This document shows, piece by piece, positions 45,003-53,275 of a DNA stretch of 64,000 nt. The translations under genes and the position numbers were made by a program. The number at the start of each line of letters is the position of its first letter. Position 1 is the stretch's first letter. The notes under the pieces are model-generated. The model made no database searches, was not told the origin of the DNA, and was given only the letters and a program-made list of their open reading frames with translations. Source of the DNA: SIG452 sp045638525 (GTDB lineage: Bacteria; Bacillota; Clostridia; UMGS1840); the NCBI GenBank assembly GCA_045638525.1, contig JAZUBQ010000020.1:65960-129959 (forward strand), written 5' to 3'.

Positions 45003-45725
45003 TTAAAAAGATTCTAAGGTTAATAAATTTATGTTGGCAAAGGGAGCATCCAACGCTAATGTGAAAGTCTCCATTTGTTTTGCTAAAACTTTTCTGACAA
45101 AATCCGTTTCGTTAATTATGGCGTCTTTACAACACATTCCTGCAAGGTAGTCCTTGGTGATACCATGGTTATCCGTTCCGGCAAAGGGAAGTAAGCTATA
45201 GTGTTTTGCGTAGAGAGCGGCAGTTTCGTTTTCAAAATCAGTGCGAGAAGCATTGATCGTTTCGACACCTTGCACACAGCGGGGAAACAGACGAATATGG
45301 TCGATATATGCGGCCTCCCGGAATGGATGTGCCTGAATTACCAAAGCACCGTGTTCTATATAATAGGGGAGGACTTGGCTTTTTTTCATATGTTCAATTT
45401 CCGGATGAGATAAAAACCATTCCTTATCCAGACCGTAAATTAAAAAATCTGTTCCGTCAATATAGGAAGATTCCACGCCGAAAAATACTTTAATTCCAAT
45501 TTCATCCTGTAAAGATATTCCTTCTTCATAATCGGAAAAATAAAAAGAAATGCGTTCTTCATAAGAAAGATTTTTGTCAACACGGATATTGCCATCAATA
45601 AAATGATTGGTAATAAAGATTCCATCATAATTTAATTTTTTATAGAACTCCATCATTTTTCTGACCGATAGTAATGCGCATTTGCTTACATTTGATGTAT
45701 GTAAATGAGTTTCATAGCGATACAT
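45003..45725 (-). CDS. PHP-domain metal-dependent phosphoesterase
   Basis: 240 residues. The N-terminal MYRYETHLHTSNVSKCA carries the HxH metal ligands of PHP phosphoesterases. Further ligands are likely in ITNHF, FFGVESSYI, VIQAHPFRE and FAGTDNHG. Related proteins hydrolyse histidinol phosphate, nucleoside 3',5'-bisphosphates or other small phosphoesters; no specific substrate can be assigned. GAGGTGA precedes the ATG. Monocistronic with its own promoter. Confidence 0.85.
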   Translation of the reverse strand: MYRYETHLHTSNVSKCALLSVRKMMEFYKKLNYDGIFITNHFIDGNIRVDKNLSYEERISFYFSDYEEGISLQDEIGIKVFFGVESSYIDGTDFLIYGLDKEWFLSHPEIEHMKKSQVLPYYIEHGALVIQAHPFREAAYIDHIRLFPRCVQGVETINASRTDFENETAALYAKHYSLLPFAGTDNHGITKDYLAGMCCKDAIINETDFVRKVLAKQMETFTLALDAPFANINLLTLESF

Positions 45726-45745
45726 TTTTCTTCACCTCGTGTGCT

Positions 45746-45774
45746 ATTATAGCAAATTTGAATTGTATTGACAA
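45746..45774 (-). promoter_or_regulatory. Promoter of the PHP gene
   Basis: Read on the minus strand, TTGTCA and TATAAT are separated by 17 bp. Confidence 0.75.
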
Positions 45775-45822
45775 TATAAATTAAAAAAATTGTAAAAAAA
45801 TAAAAAAAATTCATGTTTTCTC

Positions 45823-45851
45823 TTGACAAATCGAAATAAATCTAGTATAAT
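45823..45851 (+). promoter_or_regulatory. Promoter of tRNA-Pro
   Basis: Consensus TTGACA (45823-45828) and TATAAT (45846-45851), 17-bp spacer; the tRNA begins 12 nt after the -10 box. Confidence 0.85.
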
Positions 45852-45862
45852 AGCCTAGGTAA

Positions 45863-45939
45863 CGGGATGTAGCGCAGCTTGGTAGCGTGCTTGAATGGGG
45901 TTCAAGAGGTCGCAAGTTCGAATCTTGTCATCCCGACCA
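45863..45939 (+). tRNA. tRNA-Pro (anticodon GGG)
   Basis: A 77-nt cloverleaf with encoded CCA. Acceptor CGGGATG pairs with CATCCCG. The anticodon stem CTTGA/TCAAG encloses the loop ATGGGGT, giving anticodon GGG (codons CCC and CCU). The T arm has GTTCGAATC. It stands alone with its own promoter and terminator. Confidence 0.95.
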
Positions 45940-45940
45940 T

Positions 45941-45973
45941 AAAAAAGACTTGTCATTTTGACAAGTCTTTTTT
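45941..45973 (+). terminator. Terminator after tRNA-Pro
   Basis: AAAAAAGACTTGTCA and TGACAAGTCTTTTTT form a perfect stem directly after the CCA end. Confidence 0.93.
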
Positions 45974-46001
45974 ATATTTTTACGCTTAGTAATTGTGTAT
46001 C

Positions 46002-46052
46002 AAAAAAACAGACTGTTTTGATGAACCAATGTGTTGTTGGCTTTTTAAAACA
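46002..46052 (-). terminator. Terminator of the addB-addA-TSCPD operon
   Basis: Read on the minus strand, ACAGATTGTTTT pairs with AAAACAGTCTGT (one G-T pair), followed by T7; the loop is about 28 nt. Confidence 0.65.
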
Positions 46053-46067
46053 ATCTGTTTTTCTTTT

Positions 46068-46316
46068 TTATTTTGTTGTTGCTTCTTTTAATGCTTTTGA
46101 AAGTTGATCAGGGCAGGAGGTTCCTTTGCCCATACAATCAATGCCTTCTAAACGCTTGATAGCCTCTGAAACTTCGTAGCCCTCTGCCAGTTTGGCTACA
46201 CCTTGAGAATTACCGTGGCAACCACCGGTGAATCGGACAGATTTTATGATATTGTCTTCAATGGTAAGTTCAATTTTTCTTGAGCATACGCCTCTTGGTG
46301 TGTAAGTATAATTCAT
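46068..46316 (-). CDS. TSCPD-domain protein (TIGR03905-like)
   Basis: 82 residues: MNYTYTPRGVCSRKIE, IIKSVRFTGGCHGNSQG and GIDCMGKGTSCPDQLSKAL. The four cysteines and the TSCPDQ motif match the small TSCPD family, related to a domain at the C-terminus of some ribonucleotide reductases and probably metal-binding. Function unknown. The ATG at 46316 follows GAAAGGAAT; the frame open to 46337 begins in that site. It follows addA by 21 nt. Confidence 0.85.
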   Translation of the reverse strand: MNYTYTPRGVCSRKIELTIEDNIIKSVRFTGGCHGNSQGVAKLAEGYEVSEAIKRLEGIDCMGKGTSCPDQLSKALKEATTK

Positions 46317-46337
46317 TTTTTTATTCCTTTCTTTCAT

Positions 46338-49300
46338 TTAAAATTCCAGAAAACAGTTGTTTTGAGCTGTATAAATGTATTTGTGAGTTACTTTTTTTTC
46401 TTCCAGTTTTTCCAATGCATAACCGTAAAGTTCCATTTGTTTGCCATAGTTTTTGCGAATTTTTTCTTCGGAAGGGTTATGGTCTGTTTTAAAATCCAAC
46501 AAAACTATTTCATTATTTATAATAAAGTAACAGTCGGTCGTTCCTTGTAGCAAAATTAATTTGTCTGTTTCTACAGGATAAATCATATTTGCCGGAATTC
46601 GGACAAGAAATGATTTTTCACGATATATTTGATCCGCTTCAAGCATCATCTTTGCTAAGGGTGTTTCCATAAAACGTTCTAATTTGCAGGATACATCCTC
46701 GGTATAATCTCGTTCTCCAACAAGATTAACCGAGTTTTTGATTGCTTGGGATATGGATAGTCCCGATTTAATCATATCCAAATCAATATTTTCAAATATC
46801 TGATGAAAATAGGTCCCATATTCACTGTGGCTATATTGTGTTTGAATTTCCTCTAAATCAGAAAGAATTAGGGGAGCATAATTTGATTCTGCTTTCGATA
46901 AACGGTTTGCTTCGGTGACTGCAACTTTTGTCGGTAATTGAGTCAATTCTTTGTTGCGATAGGGGACAAAGAGATGCTTTGGTTCCTCTAATTCAGAAAT
47001 TTCACATTCTTTTGGGATTATTTCTTTTGTTGCTTGATTCCAGATTTGCTCTAAGGAATAGAGTTCTTTGTGAAAAGCTGAATCTTCCATAACTGCAGGC
47101 ATAATATAATCTAAATAGGAGGTTGCCTGATACAGCCTGTTTTTTGAAATGCCGGAAATTTTTTGAACAGTTTCCCAGTTTGAAAACTTTCGTTCTGCAT
47201 TGGAAAGAGTACCGGTAAGAATCAGTTTTTCTTTCGCTCTGGTCATCGCTACATAAAGGGTTCGCAGTTCCTCACTGTATGCTTCATTTTTTAAGGCAAT
47301 CAACAGAGCTTTTTTGGACAATGTCGGATAGGAAAAGCGGTGATTTCTGTCAATAAAATCTGCTGAGATTCCATATTCTTTATGAAAAACTACAGGAAGT
47401 TTTGCATCTTCGTGGCTAAAGGAACGTCCCATGCCGGCAAGAAATACAATAGGGTATTCCAACCCTTTACTTTTATGCATTGTAAGAATTTGGACTGCAT
47501 TTTTCGGAGGAATTTCCCGAAATGCCGGGACATTCTTTTTAGAATTCATACAATTTTTCAAATAATTTAAAAATCCTTTGATTCCTCCGATTTGGTTTTC
47601 ATCGTATTGTAATGCAATTTGATAAAATAAGTCTAAATTTTCCAATCGTTGTTCCGGATTTTTGTAGACACAAAACAAATCTTTCCAATGATATTGGCTG
47701 TATATTATTTCTAAAAGATCGGTGATCTTTTGTGTATATGCAATTTCACCCATTGATTTAAGAAAGGTTAAGACGTCTTGAGATTCTGCCGTCGTATCAG
47801 CTTTGATAGCGCAAATAAATGGCTCTTTGGGACAAAGATTGCGAGTTGTGAAAATTTGATCCTCTGTCCAATGGAAGATTGGAGATTTTAATAAACTGAG
47901 TAATGCCAAGTCATTATATGGGTTGTCAATCGCTTCTAAGACCGATACAAGCACTTTGATTTCTACCGAAGAAAACAAATCTTCAGAAAAATCAGCATTG
48001 ACAGGGATTCCAAAATCCGTTAACGTTTCATACAAGGTGCGGGAAAAGTCTTTCATACTCCGAACCAAAATGACGATGTCCCCGTAGTTGGCTTCTCGTG
48101 AAGTATGTGTTTTTAAATCAAAAACATTGATTTTTTCCTGATGAATCAGCTTTTGAATTCGATTGGCAATCAAAAGTGCTTCTTGATTGAATTCTTCAGA
48201 TTCTTCATCAGGGATTTCAAATTTCTGTGCTTTGTCTATCAGAAGAATTTCAGCCTGATAAGAAGAATCTTCGCTTGTAGGATACGGTGCCGTTTGAACC
48301 AGCGCTTCTTTTTGATAGTCTGTTTTTCCGGTTTCGGAAGTCATAGTTTTTAAAAAGACACTGTTTACAGCATCAACCACTTCTTTACGACTTCTGAAAT
48401 TATTGGAAAGAAGAATCACTTCATGCTTTTGATCGTGATAGGTTTCTTGTTTTTCAATAAAAATCTGTGGTTTTGCATGACGAAATCCGTATATGCTTTG
48501 TTTCACATCTCCAACCAAAAACAAATTTTCCCCGTTTTTAGAAATCAGACGGAACAGATGATCTTGGATATCATTGGTATCCTGATATTCATCGATTAAA
48601 ATTTCATGGAAATTTTCCTGATAGTTGAGTGCTGTTTCGGAAGGATTACCATTTTCGTCGGTTAAGATATTGAATGCGTAGTGTTCAAAATCCGAGAAAT
48701 CAATCAGAGATTTTTTCAGCTTTGCTTCTTTGTAGCGCTCGGTAAATTGTTTTGTGAGTTGACGTAATGTTTGGATTAATTCTGTAATTGTTTGGACATC
48801 TTTTTGTTCTGATTCCACAGAATTTCCGATAAGGGGCAGTGCTTTTGTAAATTCGTCCTTAAACTGTTGACGAACATTTTTGATTATTGTATTGTCGGTT
48901 CCACGTTTAACACCTTTGATGGTTGCCAATGACACAAATTGAAAGGTTTCCATACGATATTGCAATTCGGAAAAATCGGAAATGTTTTTTAAATTTTGAA
49001 TAAATGTCAGTTCTTCAAAAAATAAAGCCTGATAGGGAAGTAAATCCGGACAACGGGAGATTTCTTCTAATGCAAACTGATAATTTTTTTCGCTGTCTGT
49101 CAGAATTTCTCGGATCCTTTCGATAATGATTTCGGCAAATATTGATTTGGAAAAATCATTTTCTACTTGTTGAGATTGTGTAATTGATAAGTCAAAATAT
49201 TGTTCAGGATTTGAAAGTGTAATTGTAAAATGATAACACTTTAAGATTAAATCTGAAATTTTAGAGTCATCTCTTCCGTAGCCGTAAGTATCAGCAAACT

Positions 49301-49766
49301 GAAGAAATGCTTCATCATCAGCTTCGTAGGAATCTTCAATCAGTTCGGTTAAACATTTCTGTTGCAAAATGGAACATTCTGTTTCGTCTGCAATCCGAAA
49401 TTGAACGGGAATATCCAATAAATGAATGTTATTTTTGATAACATCCAGACAAAAACTGTGCATCGTTTGAATATGCGCATTTGAAAGAAGCAGTAACTGA
49501 CGTTTTAAGCGTTTGTTAGCGGGTTCCTGTTCCATACGATTCATAATCTCTTTATAGATTTTATCTTTCATTTCAGCTGCTGCTGCGTTGGTAAATGTAA
49601 CAACAAGCAGTTTATCAATATCAACACCGTCTTCTGAACAGATTTGTTCGATGATACGTTGTACCAATACTGCAGTCTTACCGCTTCCGGCTGCAGCAGA
49701 AACCAAAATAGATTGATCTTTGTCATAAATTGCTTTTGATTGTGCAGGAGTATAATTAATCGCCAT
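46338..49766 (-). CDS. addA: Helicase-exonuclease AddAB, subunit AddA
   Basis: 1142-residue UvrD-type helicase with a C-terminal RecB-family nuclease. With AddB it resects DNA double-strand breaks up to Chi and loads RecA. Walker A SAAAGSGKTAVL (about 23-30), LLVVTFTNAAAAEMK, the DEYQDTN helicase motif, QILTMHKSKGLEYP and the nuclease motif VLLDFKTDH near the C-terminus. The first 11 nt overlap the end of addB, so the two subunits are translationally coupled. Length is slightly under that of B. subtilis AddA. Confidence 0.95.
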   Translation of the reverse strand: MAINYTPAQSKAIYDKDQSILVSAAAGSGKTAVLVQRIIEQICSEDGVDIDKLLVVTFTNAAAAEMKDKIYKEIMNRMEQEPANKRLKRQLLLLSNAHIQTMHSFCLDVIKNNIHLLDIPVQFRIADETECSILQQKCLTELIEDSYEADDEAFLQFADTYGYGRDDSKISDLILKCYHFTITLSNPEQYFDLSITQSQQVENDFSKSIFAEIIIERIREILTDSEKNYQFALEEISRCPDLLPYQALFFEELTFIQNLKNISDFSELQYRMETFQFVSLATIKGVKRGTDNTIIKNVRQQFKDEFTKALPLIGNSVESEQKDVQTITELIQTLRQLTKQFTERYKEAKLKKSLIDFSDFEHYAFNILTDENGNPSETALNYQENFHEILIDEYQDTNDIQDHLFRLISKNGENLFLVGDVKQSIYGFRHAKPQIFIEKQETYHDQKHEVILLSNNFRSRKEVVDAVNSVFLKTMTSETGKTDYQKEALVQTAPYPTSEDSSYQAEILLIDKAQKFEIPDEESEEFNQEALLIANRIQKLIHQEKINVFDLKTHTSREANYGDIVILVRSMKDFSRTLYETLTDFGIPVNADFSEDLFSSVEIKVLVSVLEAIDNPYNDLALLSLLKSPIFHWTEDQIFTTRNLCPKEPFICAIKADTTAESQDVLTFLKSMGEIAYTQKITDLLEIIYSQYHWKDLFCVYKNPEQRLENLDLFYQIALQYDENQIGGIKGFLNYLKNCMNSKKNVPAFREIPPKNAVQILTMHKSKGLEYPIVFLAGMGRSFSHEDAKLPVVFHKEYGISADFIDRNHRFSYPTLSKKALLIALKNEAYSEELRTLYVAMTRAKEKLILTGTLSNAERKFSNWETVQKISGISKNRLYQATSYLDYIMPAVMEDSAFHKELYSLEQIWNQATKEIIPKECEISELEEPKHLFVPYRNKELTQLPTKVAVTEANRLSKAESNYAPLILSDLEEIQTQYSHSEYGTYFHQIFENIDLDMIKSGLSISQAIKNSVNLVGERDYTEDVSCKLERFMETPLAKMMLEADQIYREKSFLVRIPANMIYPVETDKLILLQGTTDCYFIINNEIVLLDFKTDHNPSEEKIRKNYGKQMELYGYALEKLEEKKVTHKYIYTAQNNCFLEF

Positions 49767-52700
49767 TTACTTCACCTTCTTCCTGGTCTTTGTCTGGGGT
49801 AAAATAGTCCTCTTTGGATAATTTAGCAATGTTTCGATAGGAATGCATTTTTGGATCGAACATACAGACTGTTGCATAGGGACACCAATCACAGCCTGTT
49901 TCTTTTGCATATCGGTATGGTTTGATTGGGATTTCACCTTTCATGATGTGAGTACCGATGTTTTTTAGCGTTGTTTCACAATCGGAAAGCAAACGATTGA
50001 ATTCCTGGAAAAATAAAAAGTTTTTCAATTTGAAGTTGCCTTTGCTATCCGTTTTAATATCGCTGACAAGCGACTGATATCCCGGGATTTCTGCCAAGTG
50101 TTTATCAATCGCACAAATTAGCGTGTCATCATTTAACACAAGACCTCTCATAGAGAATTTTTTTCGGATTTCTTTTTGAATTTCATCAGGAGCAGGTCGT
50201 TCGGAAAAAGATAACAGAGAATCTCCAAAGCTGGTGTACATAGCAGCTCCGGGAAGAATTTCTCCTTCAAAATCCAGATATTTACCACCTTGTTTTATTA
50301 CGGTTTGTAAATAGGTTAAAAGCTGAAGTTGAATTCCTTCTTTAATCAGTGCAAAATTAAACTCTTTGGCACTTGATTTGTAGTCTACAATTCGTACATA
50401 TAAACGGTCATTCGATTTTGCAATATCACATCGGTCAATTATGCCGTACATTTGCATAACAGAGCCATCTTCTAAAGAAATTGTCAAAGGTGGAATTCCA
50501 TCTTCACCAATGGGGATTTCGTATCCGATGGGGATAAAATCACCCTCGATAAAGTGCTCTTTGATGTAGGAAATAGCGTTTTTTAACAGACGTTTGATTT
50601 TCTGGATTAAATATTTGGTTCGGGGATTGAAGAGGGATAGTTCGGGATAAAGTCTTTGGATTTCTTTGGGAACTAACGTATTGATTTGTGCTTCGATAAA
50701 TTCTTCATTACAAGTTTCCCAGGTTAATTGGTGGTTTTTTAAGCTTTTGGAAAACAGTTCGAACAAATTATGTATAATGGAACCGGTTTTCTTAAAATCG
50801 TAACTTACGTCCTCACGCTCGGAAATACGCAATAAATAATTGACAAAATAAGCGTAACCGCATTTTTGATATGTTTCCAGACGTGATACAGAGGTGTTCA
50901 GTTGCTTTTGGTACTTGGAATCTGTTATTTTTTTAGAAAGCTTTTTATCAATCTGATAGTAACCTTCGGATTTCATGTTTGAAATTTGATTCCAAACATG
51001 AGCAATTTCAGTTTTTTCTTCTCCCTTTAAAAAATTGTCCGGTTGTGTCTTGGGAGCAATTTTTTGTTTGTACGGATTTTGATAAGCCATAAGAGCCTGC
51101 TCGGTATATTCAGATAAATTTACATATTCCGCTTGAAAATTTTTCACCGGATACAGCTGTTCCATGCGTTTCCAAAGATAAGAGGGCATTCGTTTGGTTT
51201 GTTCGTGTTCTGCATCGTTTTTTGAAAGATAAAGATGTTCTTTAGCAGTAAGAAATGCCCGATATAACGACAGGGTAGAGTCGCAGTTTTGCAACAGAGA
51301 AGTTGGAAGTTCAATTCCGGTAATATCATAAATAGACTCTCGTTCCAAATCAGAAAGATAGCCGTTGTTTTGATTGGATTTCGGTGTTACATTTTCATTC
51401 ATTCCCAAAATAAAAACATAGGGAACCAAGAGGGTTCTTCCGCGTTCAATATCCGAAATGGTTACGGTATCCACTGTGCTTGGAATCGAACCGGATTCAT
51501 ATAATTCCAAAGATTGTTTTAAAATATGATAATACTCAGAATGGTCGATGTGTTCATCGGAAATTAAATGGTCAATATTTTTGATGGCTCCTAAAATGGT
51601 GTTGTATGCTGTTACAGTCTCCTGACGAAACACCGATTCTTTTCTTTCTAAAAACCGTCTGAGTGCTTCTTCTAATTGAATGGAATCAGTGTAATTTCGG
51701 AAGGCGTTTAGATAGCTGCTTTGCATTTTAAAATTCTCAATTACAGGCAATAAAAACGATTCGTAAATGGCATTGATTTTAACCAGATTTTCGGAAAGAA
51801 AGTTGGTTTGTGTTTTTAAAAAATCGCATTTCTGATGCCAACGCATCGGAACAGCGATATCTTTTTTTTGTAGATGAAAACGATATAATAACTCTTCGAA
51901 AATACAAACTTCATCATGAATCTGAAAAACGGAACATAAGCTTTTGACATATTCCGATACTGAATTGATTTCATACTCAGAAACAACCATATGAAATAAA
52001 TTCAGAAAGATTTTTGCAATCGGATTTTCAGTCAATGGATTTTTCTGATCCATAAAAAATGGGATATCTGCACGAGTAAAGGCTTGCTTGATTTCTGCTT
52101 CATATAAAGATAGGTCACCGGTCATTATCAGGAAATCGGAATAAGAAACACCTTCAAAAACTTTTTGTTTTATGATATCTACCACAAAACGAACTTCATC
52201 TTTTACACTTTTTGAATTTGTAAGAGATAAATCTTTTTGACTGAGATTTTCCGGGACTTTATCAAAAACATTCTGAAAAAAGGTGTCGTTATTTGCTTGG
52301 ATTTTTGTTAAAATTAAGTTTTTTTCACGATTTGTTGCAATTTTATTGAGAGATTTGTATGTTTGATAGGTTGGATAGAATAAATCGCCGGGTGTTTTTG
52401 TAGATAAATCGTCTGCAATCAAGGTAACAGTCAGTTTTTTTGCATTTTTTAACAGTGCAGAAATCACCTGATATTCTGCAGGAGAATAATTTGTGAAACG
52501 ATCTATAAATATGTTATAGCCATCGTACAGATTTTTTTCTTCAATGATTTTGGAAAGAACCAAAAAACTATCTTCAAAGTCACGGAACTTTTCTTCGATT
52601 TCTTTTTGATATTCTGTGAAAAGTAAATCAAGATCTTGTATTTTTTTGTATAGCGAAGTGTGATCGGATAAGCTGTTTTTGATTTGTTCAAACGTTTCGT

Positions 52701-53100
52701 GACTGAACAAATAACCTTTACATTCCGAAAGGATATCTTTGAAAATTAAAACTGAGTCCGGACTTAATGTTCTGTTTTTTAACGTAGAAAGTTTTGCTCT
52801 GTTTTTACGGATGATTTTATAAAGAAGCAAATGCTTGGTTTCGTCGTCTATGTAGTTTAATTGGTTGTCTTGATACTTTTTATTAACGGTTTGTGCCAGA
52901 CGTTTGAAGTTAACTGTTTCGGTCAAGTGTGAATATTTTTCGCCAAGTGTGTCAAGCAGTGTTTTATCTGCATTAAAAGAATATTGCTCCGGAACAATGT
53001 AGAGCACCTTTTCATTTTGTTCAATACAGTCGCGCATTAATTGAAACAAAGTATCATTATTGTCGTTTAAATGAGTTCCGTACAGAATTTCCAATGACAT
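49756..53100 (-). CDS. addB: Helicase-exonuclease AddAB, subunit AddB
   Basis: 1114 residues. Nuclease domain with RIVDYKSSAKEF, and iron-sulfur ligands in YQKCGYAYF and ETGCDWCPYATVC (C-x2-C-x5-C). SRLETYQKCGYAYFV and VPEQYSFNADK are typical of AddB. The usual N-terminal Walker A (GRxGSGKT) is absent: the site reads LYGTHLNDNNDTLF. AddB helicase activity is dispensable in studied enzymes, so the complex is probably functional. First gene of addB-addA-TSCPD; GGAGAAG precedes the ATG. Confidence 0.93.
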   Translation of the reverse strand: MSLEILYGTHLNDNNDTLFQLMRDCIEQNEKVLYIVPEQYSFNADKTLLDTLGEKYSHLTETVNFKRLAQTVNKKYQDNQLNYIDDETKHLLLYKIIRKNRAKLSTLKNRTLSPDSVLIFKDILSECKGYLFSHETFEQIKNSLSDHTSLYKKIQDLDLLFTEYQKEIEEKFRDFEDSFLVLSKIIEEKNLYDGYNIFIDRFTNYSPAEYQVISALLKNAKKLTVTLIADDLSTKTPGDLFYPTYQTYKSLNKIATNREKNLILTKIQANNDTFFQNVFDKVPENLSQKDLSLTNSKSVKDEVRFVVDIIKQKVFEGVSYSDFLIMTGDLSLYEAEIKQAFTRADIPFFMDQKNPLTENPIAKIFLNLFHMVVSEYEINSVSEYVKSLCSVFQIHDEVCIFEELLYRFHLQKKDIAVPMRWHQKCDFLKTQTNFLSENLVKINAIYESFLLPVIENFKMQSSYLNAFRNYTDSIQLEEALRRFLERKESVFRQETVTAYNTILGAIKNIDHLISDEHIDHSEYYHILKQSLELYESGSIPSTVDTVTISDIERGRTLLVPYVFILGMNENVTPKSNQNNGYLSDLERESIYDITGIELPTSLLQNCDSTLSLYRAFLTAKEHLYLSKNDAEHEQTKRMPSYLWKRMEQLYPVKNFQAEYVNLSEYTEQALMAYQNPYKQKIAPKTQPDNFLKGEEKTEIAHVWNQISNMKSEGYYQIDKKLSKKITDSKYQKQLNTSVSRLETYQKCGYAYFVNYLLRISEREDVSYDFKKTGSIIHNLFELFSKSLKNHQLTWETCNEEFIEAQINTLVPKEIQRLYPELSLFNPRTKYLIQKIKRLLKNAISYIKEHFIEGDFIPIGYEIPIGEDGIPPLTISLEDGSVMQMYGIIDRCDIAKSNDRLYVRIVDYKSSAKEFNFALIKEGIQLQLLTYLQTVIKQGGKYLDFEGEILPGAAMYTSFGDSLLSFSERPAPDEIQKEIRKKFSMRGLVLNDDTLICAIDKHLAEIPGYQSLVSDIKTDSKGNFKLKNFLFFQEFNRLLSDCETTLKNIGTHIMKGEIPIKPYRYAKETGCDWCPYATVCMFDPKMHSYRNIAKLSKEDYFTPDKDQEEGEVNGD

Positions 53101-53138
53101 TTTTCTTCTCCTTTTCCGAGGGTTTCAATCTTTTCGTT

Positions 53139-53167
53139 ATTATAACATTTTTTTAAATAGAAATCAA
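53139..53167 (-). promoter_or_regulatory. Promoter of addB
   Basis: Read on the minus strand, TTGATT and TATAAT are separated by 17 bp. Confidence 0.7.
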
Positions 53168-53210
53168 TAGGACATTGGTTTTTCAAAAAAATTTTGTTTT
53201 AATTTTCTTA

Positions 53211-53239
53211 TTGACAGTCAGTCTGTCTTTTAGTATAAT
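53211..53239 (+). promoter_or_regulatory. Promoter of the GTPase-NYN gene, with inverted repeat in the spacer
   Basis: TTGACA (53211-53216) and TATAAT (53234-53239) are separated by 17 bp. GACAG and CTGTC (53213-53227) form an inverted repeat across the -35 box and spacer, a possible repressor site. Confidence 0.75.
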
Positions 53240-53275
53240 AAATCAAAGGATTTTACAGATTGGAAACAGAAGATT

